From: Duganella fentianensis
Lineage (GTDB): Bacteria; Pseudomonadota; Gammaproteobacteria; Burkholderiales; Burkholderiaceae_D
Length of the DNA stretch: 34,061 nt
Direction of reading: 5' to 3'
NCBI RefSeq assembly: GCF_009857835.1
Contig: NZ_WWCL01000010.1
Location: 1-34,061 of the forward strand
Shown here one piece after another: positions 15,898 to 22,996 of the stretch (position 1 is the stretch's first letter; every line of letters begins with the position of its first letter). The notes below the pieces were generated by a model. That model did not search any database, was not told the origin of the DNA, and worked only from the letters and a program-made list of their open reading frames with translations. Both the position numbers and the translations under genes were made by a program.

Positions 15898-16008
15898 GGA
15901 TAACTCCGAAAATTAAAGACGAAGAAATCCGGCGGCGTGCAGCAACCTCCGCCTATTTTCAGGCGTAAGTCACACTTCTAGAGAGACGGCCGAATACAAC
16001 CGCCGGAG

Positions 16009-16368
16009 TTAAGCGGCGACTGCCCACTGAGGGCGTTCTGGAGGAGCGATGTAAAACGAGGAGAGGATGATTTCGGTGGACACTGGAGCAGCTTCAGCGA
16101 TCTGAGGATGCGAGATGCCGTCAAAGCTATCAAGCCACAAGGTGCCGTGTGCACACGAAGCGCAATGAGAATGCGCCGACGACTTCTTTGCGTCCGTCGG
16201 CTTTTCTTTCAGAATCGAAGCGACGCTGTCCGAAGGATTGGTATCGGGATGATGGCCCCAGTGATTTGCAGCTTTACCCGTCTCATGCGTGCAATAGACT
16301 GCCACCACGCTCCAGCTAAACTGCAGCGCGAGTAGAGTAATCAGCATGATGAGAGTTCGGCGGACCAT
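16009..16368 (-). CDS. czcI: CzcI-like periplasmic protein
   Basis: 119 residues. An N-terminal signal (RRTLIMLITLLALQFSWSVVA) precedes a mature part with C26-T-H, the cluster NHWGHHPDT and the motif HSHCASCAHG, all potential metal ligands, and a short proline-containing tail. This organisation and the position directly before czcC match CzcI of Cupriavidus-type czc operons, thought to act in regulation of the pump. The 111-base gap to czcC contains inverted repeats but no second clear promoter. The transcription start is probably in the AT-rich stretch 16369-16540, where TATACT stands eight bases before the ATG region. Confidence 0.85.
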   Translation of the reverse strand: MVRRTLIMLITLLALQFSWSVVAVYCTHETGKAANHWGHHPDTNPSDSVASILKEKPTDAKKSSAHSHCASCAHGTLWLDSFDGISHPQIAEAAPVSTEIILSSFYIAPPERPQWAVAA

Positions 16369-16495
16369 GCGGCGAGTATATCACGATGAATGCATTGGCA
16401 TTTCTGTTGCGCTCGAATTTTTTTCTTAATCCAACAGTCTCTGTTTGCAAGTGATCTCTCAGACAGCTTGTATCTAAAAGCAATCTTGCAATTAT

Positions 16496-16534
16496 GTGAT
16501 GATGCCACTCCTGTTTTTGAGGTGTCATCATCAC
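16496..16534. repeat. 9-bp inverted repeat between the ATPase gene and czcI
   Basis: GTGATGATG (16496-16504) and CATCATCAC (16526-16534) flank a 21-base interior that includes a T5 run. It lies at the stop of the P-type ATPase gene and upstream of czcI. It could be a stem at the end of the ATPase transcript or an operator for the czcI promoter; the sequence does not decide. Confidence 0.45.
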
Positions 16535-16539
16535 CGCTT

Positions 16540-18561
16540 TTACGCGCCAGCATTGTCCTTAAATGCGAGCAGCCTCAGCGCATTGACCACCACAATGATC
16601 GTTGAACCTTCATGGAAGAGTACGGCAGTGCCGATGTTCAAGCCGAAGATCGTCGCCGGGATTAGCACGGCGACCACACCCAGGCTCACCCAAAGGTTTT
16701 GCTTGATGATTCTGCTCGTCTGGCGTGAAAGGCCAACGACGAACGGTAGCTGCGATAGGTCATCGCCCATCAGCGCTACGTCGGCCGCTTCCAACGCGAC
16801 GTCCGAACCCGCGGCTCCCATCGCGATGCCAACGGTCGAATTAGCCATCGCAGGCGCGTCATTGACGCCGTCGCCGACCATCGCGACCTTGCCGTGTGCT
16901 TCGCGCAGGCGCTTAATCTCTTCGACCTTCTGGTCCGGCATCAAATCGCCGCGCGCTTCAGTAAGTCCTACTGTGCGCGCAACCGAGTCTGCAACTTTCT
17001 GGTTGTCGCCAGAAATCATAATGAGCCGTTCGATGCCCAGTGCGCGCAGTTTAGTCATCACCTCGCCAGCTACCTCGCGTGGTGTATCCATGACGCCAAT
17101 CACGCCAAGGTAACGGGTGCCTTTAAACACGATCATGGTAGTGCGACCGTCGCCGACCAGTTTTTCATTGGCGCTAGCCAGCGCTTCCGGCACCGAGCCG
17201 ACGGAGAGTTCCGTGAACAGAATCGGCTTGGCTACATAGACCTTTTCACCACCGACATCTGCCTCGATACCGCGGCCAGTGATGCTCTTCACATCATTGG
17301 CAGAAATCTGCTGCAGCTTGTCACCTAAGCGTTCGCGCGCGCCTGCCACCAATGCCGAAGCAAGCGGATGGTCGCTGTGAGATTCAACTGCAAGCACGAC
17401 ACTGAGTAGCTCTGCTTCATCTGCACCAGGCGCCGTCACAACGTCCGTCATTTTCGGTTTGCCCTCAGTGAGCGTGCCTGTCTTGTCAAAGGCAATAGAG
17501 GTGAGAGTCCCGAGGTTCTCAAGCGGCCCGCCTCCCTTGACCAGCACCCCGCTGCGGCCGGCGCGCGCAACGCCAGAGAGCACGGCGCTTGGCACGGAGA
17601 TCGCCAGCGCACACGGACTGGCAGCAACGAGCACGGCCATCGCACGGTAGAAGCTGTCTGCGAATGGTTCGTCGATTACGACGAAGGCTAACATCAGCAA
17701 CACGACTAATCCCAACACCGCCGGCACAAATTTCTTCTCGAATTTATCAGTGAACTGCTGAGTCGGAGAACGCTGTGCCTCGGCTTCGGAAACCATCTGC
17801 ACGACGCGAGCCATTGTCGACTGGGTGGCCAGGCGTGCAACCATGACCTCAATACTGCCAGCACCGTTGATGGTGCCCGCAAATACGCGGTTGTTTGCAG
17901 GCGCCTTATCAAACGTGGCGATCGCTGCTCTTGCATTTGCCACGGGCTCTTTGTCGACGGGCACACTCTCGCCAGTCACCGGCGCCTGATTAACGCTGGT
18001 TGTGCCCTTGGTTACGACGCCATCGGCCGGCAACCTTTCATTCGGCTTGACCAACACAACGTCGCCTAGCTGGAGGGATTCAACAGAAACCTCCTCAGTT
18101 TTGTCGCCGCGGCGAACGATCGCAGTTTCAGGTGCGAGCTTGGCCAGCGCTTCAATAGCGCGTCGTGCGCGCCCCATCGCGAAATGCTCCAGCGAATGGC
18201 CCAGGCTGAACAGGAACAGCAGCAATGCGCCTTCCCCCCATTTCCCCAAGGCAGCGGCGCCGGCTGCAGCTACAAGCATTAACGTATCGATCTCGAAGCG
18301 CTTCGCGCGCAAGTTATCGATAGCCTCTTTGAGCGTGAAGTAACCGCCGAAGATGTAGGCGGTGCAGTACAAGGCCGTGCTGAGCCAGTCCGGCCCAGCC
18401 TCGGACCTCTCGCACAGCCAACCTGCTAAAACTAAAGCGCCGGCGAGCAGCGCAAAAATCAGTTCCGTTTTTTCACCCAGCAGACCGCCTTCGTGATCGT
18501 GCCCATCATGACCACCTTCTTCTTTTGTTGAGTTGTGTTCGTGCTTTTCAGACGCTGTCAT
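16540..18561 (-). CDS. P1B-4-type heavy-metal ATPase (CzcP-like)
   Basis: 673 residues. A His-rich N-terminus (EHNSTKEEGGHDGHDHEGG) replaces a CxxC metal-binding domain. P-type hallmarks: TGES at 197-200, SPC at 315-317 in the transport helix, phosphorylation site DKTGT at 359-363, HP at 398-399, GDGVNDAP at 563-570. The last transport helix carries HEGST (650-654), the variant of HEGGT that marks class P1B-4 rather than CadA/ZntA (P1B-2). Such pumps export Zn, Co, Cd or Fe from the cytosol; CzcP of Cupriavidus is of this class. It follows a second CzcI-like gene by about 60 bases and precedes czcI. Intact, ribosome site GGAG. Confidence 0.92.
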   Translation of the reverse strand: MTASEKHEHNSTKEEGGHDGHDHEGGLLGEKTELIFALLAGALVLAGWLCERSEAGPDWLSTALYCTAYIFGGYFTLKEAIDNLRAKRFEIDTLMLVAAAGAAALGKWGEGALLLFLFSLGHSLEHFAMGRARRAIEALAKLAPETAIVRRGDKTEEVSVESLQLGDVVLVKPNERLPADGVVTKGTTSVNQAPVTGESVPVDKEPVANARAAIATFDKAPANNRVFAGTINGAGSIEVMVARLATQSTMARVVQMVSEAEAQRSPTQQFTDKFEKKFVPAVLGLVVLLMLAFVVIDEPFADSFYRAMAVLVAASPCALAISVPSAVLSGVARAGRSGVLVKGGGPLENLGTLTSIAFDKTGTLTEGKPKMTDVVTAPGADEAELLSVVLAVESHSDHPLASALVAGARERLGDKLQQISANDVKSITGRGIEADVGGEKVYVAKPILFTELSVGSVPEALASANEKLVGDGRTTMIVFKGTRYLGVIGVMDTPREVAGEVMTKLRALGIERLIMISGDNQKVADSVARTVGLTEARGDLMPDQKVEEIKRLREAHGKVAMVGDGVNDAPAMANSTVGIAMGAAGSDVALEAADVALMGDDLSQLPFVVGLSRQTSRIIKQNLWVSLGVVAVLIPATIFGLNIGTAVLFHEGSTIIVVVNALRLLAFKDNAGA

Positions 18562-18624
18562 ACCTACTCCAATTCATTGCGTTGAACGTACGCCCAAGAT
18601 TGGGCGAATTGCTGAATACGTGGA

Positions 18625-18981
18625 TCAGGCGAAATGCGTGCGGTCTGGCTCGCGTGGGCCATCCGGGATGTGAGATGTGTAGGCGTCAGGAGGAAGCGGC
18701 TGCAGCTTTACCGCAAACATCGAAATTGCGCCAGCAGCGTGTGGCTCCAGCAACAAGGCCAGTACGGTCGCGTGGCAAGAACCACAATCGGAGTGCGCCC
18801 GGCTTAGTTTACTTGCATGCTTGGAGTCTGACTGACCCGGCTTGCTTTGATGCTGATGGGCGTGATGTCCAAAGTGCGCAGCGACAGCGCCATTCTCATG
18901 CTGGCAATAATCTCCGGCCATTGTCCAGGATATCTGGAATGGCACGAGTACTAACAGCATGATGAGTAGCACTTTTTTCAT
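18625..18981 (-). CDS. second CzcI-like His/Cys-rich periplasmic protein
   Basis: 118 residues. The signal peptide MKKVLLIMLLVLVPFQISWTMAG leads to DYCQHENGAVAAHFGHHAHQHQ and the motif HSDCGSCHA, the same Cys/His pattern as the CzcI copy at 16009-16368. The two proteins share the overall plan (signal, C-x-H, HFGHH or NHWGHH, HxxCxSC) and probably arose by duplication. It is the first gene of the P1B-4 ATPase transcript, so each exporter has its own small partner. Likely role: periplasmic metal binding or modulation of metal-responsive regulation. Confidence 0.75.
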   Translation of the reverse strand: MKKVLLIMLLVLVPFQISWTMAGDYCQHENGAVAAHFGHHAHQHQSKPGQSDSKHASKLSRAHSDCGSCHATVLALLLEPHAAGAISMFAVKLQPLPPDAYTSHIPDGPREPDRTHFA

Positions 18982-19018
18982 GCGGAAAAGCTTAACATAA
19001 ACCTTCTTCCCCTTCTTT

Positions 19019-19043
19019 TTCGATTGAGGAAATCGAATGTCAA
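19019..19043 (-). promoter_or_regulatory. dyad with TTGACA upstream of the second czcI-like gene
   Basis: On the minus strand a perfect -35 TTGACA (19043-19038) is followed immediately by a 19-base dyad, TTCGATT-N5-AATCGAA (19037-19019). A dyad filling a 19-base spacer is typical of MerR-family promoters, but the hexamer expected as -10 (AAAGAA) is poor. A response-regulator site is the alternative. It lies 38 bases upstream of the ATG. Confidence 0.35.
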
Positions 19044-19169
19044 GCGGTAGGGAAATGTGAAATGCGAGCCCGACGAGCTTAGCGAGTTATTACCATCCAA
19101 TCTCTCAATCTTGGCACAAACGGAAGACTCTTATGCAGGCGGATGGCTTGGCATCGATCAATTCTAATG

Positions 19170-19360
19170 TTGGAGAAATGTCTATTTTTTCTGGCCAGCA
19201 AAAAAAGGGGGGCGTCAAAAATGCTTAGGAACTGCTCGGAAGCAAGGAGACCGTTAATTCGGACAGACTGAAACGGCGTGGTTATTATGGCGATTTTCTA
19301 TTATAGTTTAACTAGCTAGTACAATTTCGGCGAAGAATCCGTGATCCCGAGCATCGCTCA
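19170..19360. repeat. module A: decayed palindrome plus TniQ-3'-end-like tail
   Basis: It contains a degenerate palindrome centred at 19194/19195 (TTTTTTCTGGCCAGCAAAAA), then CAAAAATGC, then the tail TTTTCTATTATAG and GATCCCGAGCATCGCTCA. The same elements occur in the same order and orientation at 20999-21191; the distance from palindrome centre to tail end is 166 bases here and 167 there. The tail of the second copy is the 3' end of tniQ, and the minus strand here still reads LSDARDHGFF against LRDGRDYGFF in TniQ. It forms one side of a direct repeat that brackets the mer cassette. Confidence 0.75.
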
Positions 19361-19595
19361 GAAAGTCTTAGCGTACGATTTTTTCCGAATTTTGTTTGTA
19401 CCCCAACTACTGACCGAACAGCTAAACAATGCCAATGACCAGATGGCGCCGGTCAAGGCAGAGGTCCGTGAATTGGAGCTTTTGCTGGCCCAGGCCAATG
19501 CAAAGGTACAGGCGCAGGAGCAAATCGGGGAGCAGTTGCGGACCTATCTCGACAAGATCGCCGCCACGTCGACCGCACGCGAGGTCGAAAAGTAA
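19341..19595 (+). CDS. possible 84-aa coiled-coil protein
   Basis: A GTG-initiated frame whose first ten codons lie inside module A. The later part is strongly heptad-like (VKAEVRELELLLAQANAK to QAQEQIGEQLRTYLDKIAA, about 38-75) and looks like real coding sequence. The start region, derived from the repeat, does not look native and has no ribosome site. It could be the C-terminal piece of a coiled-coil DNA-binding protein such as the KfrA type, left behind when the cassette was joined. It is convergent with the GDCCVxC gene, whose stop lies eight bases away. Confidence 0.35.
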   Translation: MIPSIAQKVLAYDFFRILFVPQLLTEQLNNANDQMAPVKAEVRELELLLAQANAKVQAQEQIGEQLRTYLDKIAATSTAREVEK

Positions 19596-19602
19596 GCCGG
19601 CA

Positions 19603-19815
19603 CTATCCGCAGCATCCCCGCTGCAACTGGATCGGTGGGCACTTTACCGTCCCGTAGGAGCAGAACACGCAGCAGTCGCCGGCCTTTGGCCGTAGCACGA
19701 CGCTACAACCTGTACACTCGTAGTAAAACTGGCACGCGTCCGTCGGCATGCGCTCCTGTTTGCTCACCCCGCAATGTGGGCACGTTAGCGTGGATTCTAA
19801 AATCGCCTCGGTCAT
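19603..19815 (-). CDS. GDCCVxC-domain small Cys-rich protein of mer operon
   Basis: 70 residues from the ATG that follows the merP stop by four bases. It contains two zinc-ribbon-like pairs (CPHCGVS, CTGCSVV), the signature GDCCVFC and a C-terminal RGCCG. GDCCVxC proteins, some of them selenoproteins, are found in mercury operons beside merTP. The function is unproven; thiol-based Hg(II) handling is the obvious guess. Longer in-frame starts overlap merP and lack support. This gene ends the mer transcript, in the place where merA would be expected. Confidence 0.8.
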   Translation of the reverse strand: MTEAILESTLTCPHCGVSKQERMPTDACQFYYECTGCSVVLRPKAGDCCVFCSYGTVKCPPIQLQRGCCG

Positions 19816-19819
19816 CGCG

Positions 19820-20095
19820 TTATTTCCCTTGCGTCGACGGGAAACCAGCATCGGCCGTCGCCTTAGTCAGCGATGCGATAGTGGCGCGGTCCATATCTAG
19901 CCGCACCGCCGCGGTCTTGTGCCCAAAATCCACTTTCACATCGCTCACGCCTGGAACTTGCTCCAGCGCTTTCTTGACGGTGATCGGGCACGCCGGACAG
20001 GTCATGTTTTGTACGTTAAGGGTAATGACCTGTGGCTCGCCGGCAAAGGCCGGTCCAGCTAGCAAAACAGCAACGAGGAATGAGTAGATACGCAT
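19820..20095 (-). CDS. merP: MerP periplasmic mercuric-ion-binding protein
   Basis: 91 residues. The signal peptide MRIYSFLVAVLLAGPAFAG precedes a heavy-metal-associated (HMA) domain with NMTCPACPITVKKALEQVPGV, the GMTCxxC-type Hg(II) site (two Cys), and a normal C-terminus KATADAGFPS. MerP passes Hg(II) to MerT. It starts 13 bases after the merT stop. A longer frame extends upstream through merT but the signal peptide fixes this start. Confidence 0.95.
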   Translation of the reverse strand: MRIYSFLVAVLLAGPAFAGEPQVITLNVQNMTCPACPITVKKALEQVPGVSDVKVDFGHKTAAVRLDMDRATIASLTKATADAGFPSTQGK

Positions 20096-20108
20096 GGGGA
20101 CATCCTTT

Positions 20109-20453
20109 TCAATAGAACAATGGGGCATACAAGGGAAATGCCAGCAGTAGTAACACCGGCAAAGTAACAAGCCAGAACGCGATGCGCTGGTTCCTGATGA
20201 CTCGATCAGAAGCGCACGCGTCGCTCGGCGCGCAGGCACGACGGCGCACATATAAATTGTAGAAGGCCAGCCCGAGCAAAAGCAGCGTCAGCCCGGTGAG
20301 ATAGGGACTATATGGCTCCAATGCAATTAGGTGCGACGCCCAACCGCCGCCGACGCCGAGCAACAGAAGAACGAGTGGGCCAGCGCAGCAAGCCGACGCG
20401 CCGAGGGCCGCCAATATCCCTGCGGCCAAGGTGCTATTTGTTCCGATTGCCAT
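20109..20453 (-). CDS. merT: MerT mercuric transport membrane protein
   Basis: 114 residues from the ATG preceded by GGGAG. TM1 has the Cys pair in ALGASACCAGPLVLLLLG; TM2 is YLTGLTLLLLGLAFYNLYV; a cytoplasmic loop carries two further Cys (RRRACAPSDACASD); TM3 is IAFWLVTLPVLLLLAFPLY. This is the standard three-helix MerT plan. It imports Hg(II) received from MerP, normally for reduction by MerA. No merA is present in the window, so uptake is not matched by a local reductase. Confidence 0.95.
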   Translation of the reverse strand: MAIGTNSTLAAGILAALGASACCAGPLVLLLLGVGGGWASHLIALEPYSPYLTGLTLLLLGLAFYNLYVRRRACAPSDACASDRVIRNQRIAFWLVTLPVLLLLAFPLYAPLFY

Positions 20454-20483
20454 GCTCACTCCCATAGGTTTTGTCCGAGAATA

Positions 20484-20514
20484 GGATAAACTCCGTACAT
20501 ATATACGGAGTCAA
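20484..20514. promoter_or_regulatory. mer operator-promoter
   Basis: The dyad CTCCGTA-N6-TACGGAG (20491-20497 with 20504-20510) lies between a -35 TTGACT (20514-20509, minus strand) and a -10-like TTATCC (20489-20484), a spacer of 19 bases. The overlong spacer with a centred CCGTAC-type dyad is the hallmark of MerR-controlled promoters, which MerR untwists on Hg(II) binding. merR is divergent and starts nine bases beyond the -10-distal side, so the same operator should autoregulate it. Confidence 0.9.
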
Positions 20515-20518
20515 GCAC

Positions 20519-20917
20519 ATGGATGAAAAAATGACGATCGGGCGCCTGGCCGCCGCCGCCGGGGTGAACGTCGAGACGGTAAGGTTCTACCAGCGCAGCG
20601 GGCTGATCGACGAACCAATGCGTCCCCATGACGGCTACCGCACCTATGGCGACGGAGATATTCGCAGGATACGGTTCATCAAGCGGGCTCAGTTGCTTGG
20701 CTTTACGCTTGACGAAATTTCGAGTTTGCTTAGGCTGGAAGGTTCGCTGGCCTGCAATGGCACTCGCGAGCTGGCAATCAGGAAGCTCGCAATGGTGGAG
20801 TCAAAACTAACCGACCTGCATGCGATGAAGACCGCGCTCGAAGGGATGGTGGCCCAATGCGACAGTGAGGAGCGTAGCGAAGGTTGCCCAATCATTCAGG
20901 CGCTGATCGACGACTGA
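20519..20917 (+). CDS. merR: MerR mercury-responsive regulator
   Basis: 132 residues. An N-terminal MerR winged helix (TIGRLAAAAGVNVETVRFYQ; GYRTYGDGDIRRIRFI), a dimerisation helix, and three Hg(II)-binding cysteines C79, C114 and C123. Their spacing (35 and 9) is the same as C82, C117 and C126 of Tn501 MerR, and the C-terminal loop is CDSEERSEGC. The start is the ATG with GGAG eight bases upstream. Divergent from merT over a canonical operator. Intact and very likely functional. Confidence 0.96.
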   Translation: MDEKMTIGRLAAAAGVNVETVRFYQRSGLIDEPMRPHDGYRTYGDGDIRRIRFIKRAQLLGFTLDEISSLLRLEGSLACNGTRELAIRKLAMVESKLTDLHAMKTALEGMVAQCDSEERSEGCPIIQALIDD

Positions 20918-20932
20918 CGACCTCACTCATTG

Positions 20933-20997
20933 CCCAGATAAATCAATAAGTTAAAGCGGAATTTGAGTTTTTTTACACGAATCCCGGCCGCCCCTCA
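20933..20997. repeat. third, partial copy of the module tail
   Basis: Immediately downstream of merR the sequence AAATCAATAAGTTA, then GAATCCCGGCCGCCCCTCA, aligns with the tail of module B (GATCAATAGGTTAG, AATCCCGGCCATCCCTCA at about 21136-21191) and less well with module A. It abuts the 52-bp palindrome. The minus strand encodes LRGGRDS against TniQ LRDGRDY. It appears to be a tail without its own palindrome. Confidence 0.65.
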
Positions 20998-20998
20998 A

Positions 20999-21050
20999 TT
21001 TGGCGGATTGTCCTTTTTTGCTGGCCAGCAAAAAAGGACAATCCGCCAAA
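20999..21050. repeat. 52-bp perfect palindrome
   Basis: The arm 20999-21024 is the exact reverse complement of 21025-21050, 26 bp each with no spacer; the centre is TTTTGCTGGCCAGCAAAA. It lies between the convergent genes merR and tniQ. It can extrude as a cruciform and would fold as an uninterrupted RNA hairpin on either strand. A decayed version sits at the matching place of module A, so it is a functional part of the repeated module rather than chance. Confidence 0.97.
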
Positions 21051-21191
21051 AATGCGTGGAAATAGGCGGGAACGAAAAGGCTTCTGGTTCTTGTCGGCAA
21101 AAGGGACCAGTCGATTAAGGTGGTTTTCTATTATAGATCAATAGGTTAGTTCACTTTCTGCGAAAAAATCCGTAATCCCGGCCATCCCTCA
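20999..21191. repeat. module B: palindrome plus tniQ 3' tail
   Basis: The intact counterpart of module A: palindrome, CAAAAATGC, about 70 unrelated-looking bases, TTTTCTATTATAGATCAATA, and a tail ending AATCCCGGCCATCCCTCA, which includes the last codons of tniQ. Same orientation as module A, 1.8 kb away. It probably represents one end region of the transposon, and duplication of it on the far side of the mer genes defines that cassette. Confidence 0.75.
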
Positions 21192-21969
21192 GGCACGTGT
21201 GCTGCATGCCGGCAGACCAGCGAGCGCGCATGGTCGAGGTGAGCCGATGGCGTGTCGACTTGGGCGCAATGCACACCTCGATGCGGTCTGCGCCAACAGA
21301 TCCTGCACATCGAGCGGCGTCGATTGCGCCCTCCCTGTCGAACAAGACCGGCAGCGTGACGCGTCGGCGCAGGAAGGCCAGCCAGCGCGCGATCAGGTCG
21401 ACACTGGGCGCCGGCATCCCACGGGCCTCGGGTTGACCGCCGACCGATAACGGCAGCTGCGGCGCGCGGCAGGTCGGGCAATTGATGGGCCCGAAGACCC
21501 GGGAACTTCCCAGCCCGTAGCTACGCGGCTCGCCGCAGCGGTGGCAACGATCGCGCAAGGGCAAGCCGTGCAGCGGACAATGGGAGAATGGCCGCAATTG
21601 ATGGAGGATGAAGTGCCGGCCCAGACGCGCGCAGGCAGGACAAAGCCGCAGCCGCTCGTGCATCAGGGGGCGCAGATCGCGCAAGCCGCCCTCGAGAAAG
21701 GCATCCCGGATCCGCGTGGCCGGAAAACCCAATGTCCGGCCCAGCACTTGCGCTGCGCGCGGCACGTGATCGGGCAGCAGGGCAGATCGATGGCGCGCCG
21801 AAATGCCCAGCAGCGCCGACACTTCGCAGGCCGACAAGGCGTTTGCGGCGGCGAGCTTGGCCGCCCACGCCCAGGCCGATTCATACGGCGCCAGAAGATG
21901 GGGGGCCAACTTCGGCAAGGCCACCACCTTGACGCCGCCGGGAGGAACGATGAGCACGGGCAGGCGCAT
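21151..21969 (-). CDS. tniQ: TniQ-family transposition targeting protein
   Basis: 272 residues. An N-terminal targeting domain is followed by zinc-binding motifs CPAC (near 112-115), HQLRPFSHCPLHGLPLRDRC, HRCG and later CPTC. The helix SACEVSALLGISARH resembles a DNA-contacting HTH. TniQ/TnsD proteins choose the target and recruit the AAA regulator. The start is 11 bases after tniB; longer upstream frames overlap tniB and are discarded. The last codons (LRDGRDYGFFRRK) are part of the repeated module B, so the gene end and the transposon-end structure overlap. Very GC-rich. Confidence 0.85.
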   Translation of the reverse strand: MRLPVLIVPPGGVKVVALPKLAPHLLAPYESAWAWAAKLAAANALSACEVSALLGISARHRSALLPDHVPRAAQVLGRTLGFPATRIRDAFLEGGLRDLRPLMHERLRLCPACARLGRHFILHQLRPFSHCPLHGLPLRDRCHRCGEPRSYGLGSSRVFGPINCPTCRAPQLPLSVGGQPEARGMPAPSVDLIARWLAFLRRRVTLPVLFDREGAIDAARCAGSVGADRIEVCIAPKSTRHRLTSTMRARWSAGMQHTCLRDGRDYGFFRRK

Positions 21970-21980
21970 CGGGGGCGCAC

Positions 21981-22994
21981 TCAACGTCCCAGCCCACGCG
22001 CATTGCGCTCGACCGCCTGTTCCGAGGCCACATAGCCACAATGCTGCACGACGGTGCTCCAGTGGCGCTCGCTCAATTGAAAGTCGAGCGCATCGTGCAG
22101 CAGGCCGTCGAGCAAAATGGCCTCGACCGCGCGCGAAAAATATTCCATCGGGATTTCGACTGCGCCGGCCAGGCCGGCATGCTGGTGGGCCTGGGAAAAG
22201 GCATCCCACACAAAGTCGGCGCTCATTTCCAGGCGCATGCCCGCTTCGAAAGCGAAGGGATAGTAATAGCGCGTGAAACTCCAGTCGCTGCCGACCGGGT
22301 ACGCGTGCTCGTCGTAGCTCCTGAGGCAGGTCGCGGCGTCGACCGCGCTGCGGATGCCGCGAAAGCGCAAGGTCTCCACCATGAAGCGCTTGACGATGTG
22401 CGTGTCGCCGGATTCCTGAAAACGCGCCCGTTGCTCGCATAGCCGCTCCTGGCCAAACAGAAAGGTCGTCAAGCGCACGCCGCACTGGGCCAGTTCGTCA
22501 TGCACGTCGCGCAGCCACTCATATTCGTGCAGGCAATAGCGCTGCGCCTCGTCGCAGAAAAAGATGACCGAGGTACTGCCCTGGGCTTCCGCCACATCGC
22601 GCAGCCGCTCGTGCAGTGCCCGCCGCTTGCCTCCATTGCGCCCGCTGTCGGGCGAGGGATGACGTACCGAGCGGAGCAGGCGCGTGAAAAATGCGCCCTC
22701 GCTGCGGCTGGCCTTGTGCTCGGACTGCACGTGGAAGGTGGGAATCTCCGGCCGCTCGCGGTGGATCAGCATGCGCAGGTATTCGATCGCGTAGGTCTTG
22801 CCCAGTCGGCTCTCGCCATAGATCAACGCCCCGGGGATGCGGTATTGCAGGCACCTCGACACCAGCAGCCAGCAGTCCTCGATGGCTGTCGTGGCGACGC
22901 GGTAGGTGCGGTTGTTCAAGGGATGGTGGTCGATCGCGATAGGTCGTGCGACCGTCCTGCCGTCGCCCGCCGTTGCTGGTTTTTCCTTGGCCAT
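21981..22994 (-). CDS. tniB: TniB/TnsC-type AAA ATPase
   Basis: 337 residues. Walker A is GESRLGKT (60-67) and Walker B VIFFCDEA (143-150). These proteins assemble on target DNA, receive the signal from TniQ and activate the transposase. The segment HNP-like start IDHHPLNNRTYRVATTAIED is typical of TniB-like ATPases. It begins two bases after the tnsB stop and ends 11 bases before tniQ, so tnsA-tnsB-tniB-tniQ is one operon. Intact. Confidence 0.88.
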   Translation of the reverse strand: MAKEKPATAGDGRTVARPIAIDHHPLNNRTYRVATTAIEDCWLLVSRCLQYRIPGALIYGESRLGKTYAIEYLRMLIHRERPEIPTFHVQSEHKASRSEGAFFTRLLRSVRHPSPDSGRNGGKRRALHERLRDVAEAQGSTSVIFFCDEAQRYCLHEYEWLRDVHDELAQCGVRLTTFLFGQERLCEQRARFQESGDTHIVKRFMVETLRFRGIRSAVDAATCLRSYDEHAYPVGSDWSFTRYYYPFAFEAGMRLEMSADFVWDAFSQAHQHAGLAGAVEIPMEYFSRAVEAILLDGLLHDALDFQLSERHWSTVVQHCGYVASEQAVERNARGLGR

Positions 22995-22996
22995 GG

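Noticed and set aside
20999..21050. The palindrome as an ordinary rho-independent terminator
   Set aside because: The arms contain the T and A runs, and no T-run follows the stem in either direction; a decayed copy sits where no convergent genes need termination.
21970..22485. N-terminal extension of tniQ to 444 codons
   Set aside because: The extra part overlaps tniB completely and is Arg/Pro/Ala-rich out-of-frame sequence; the short start leaves a sensible 11-base gap.
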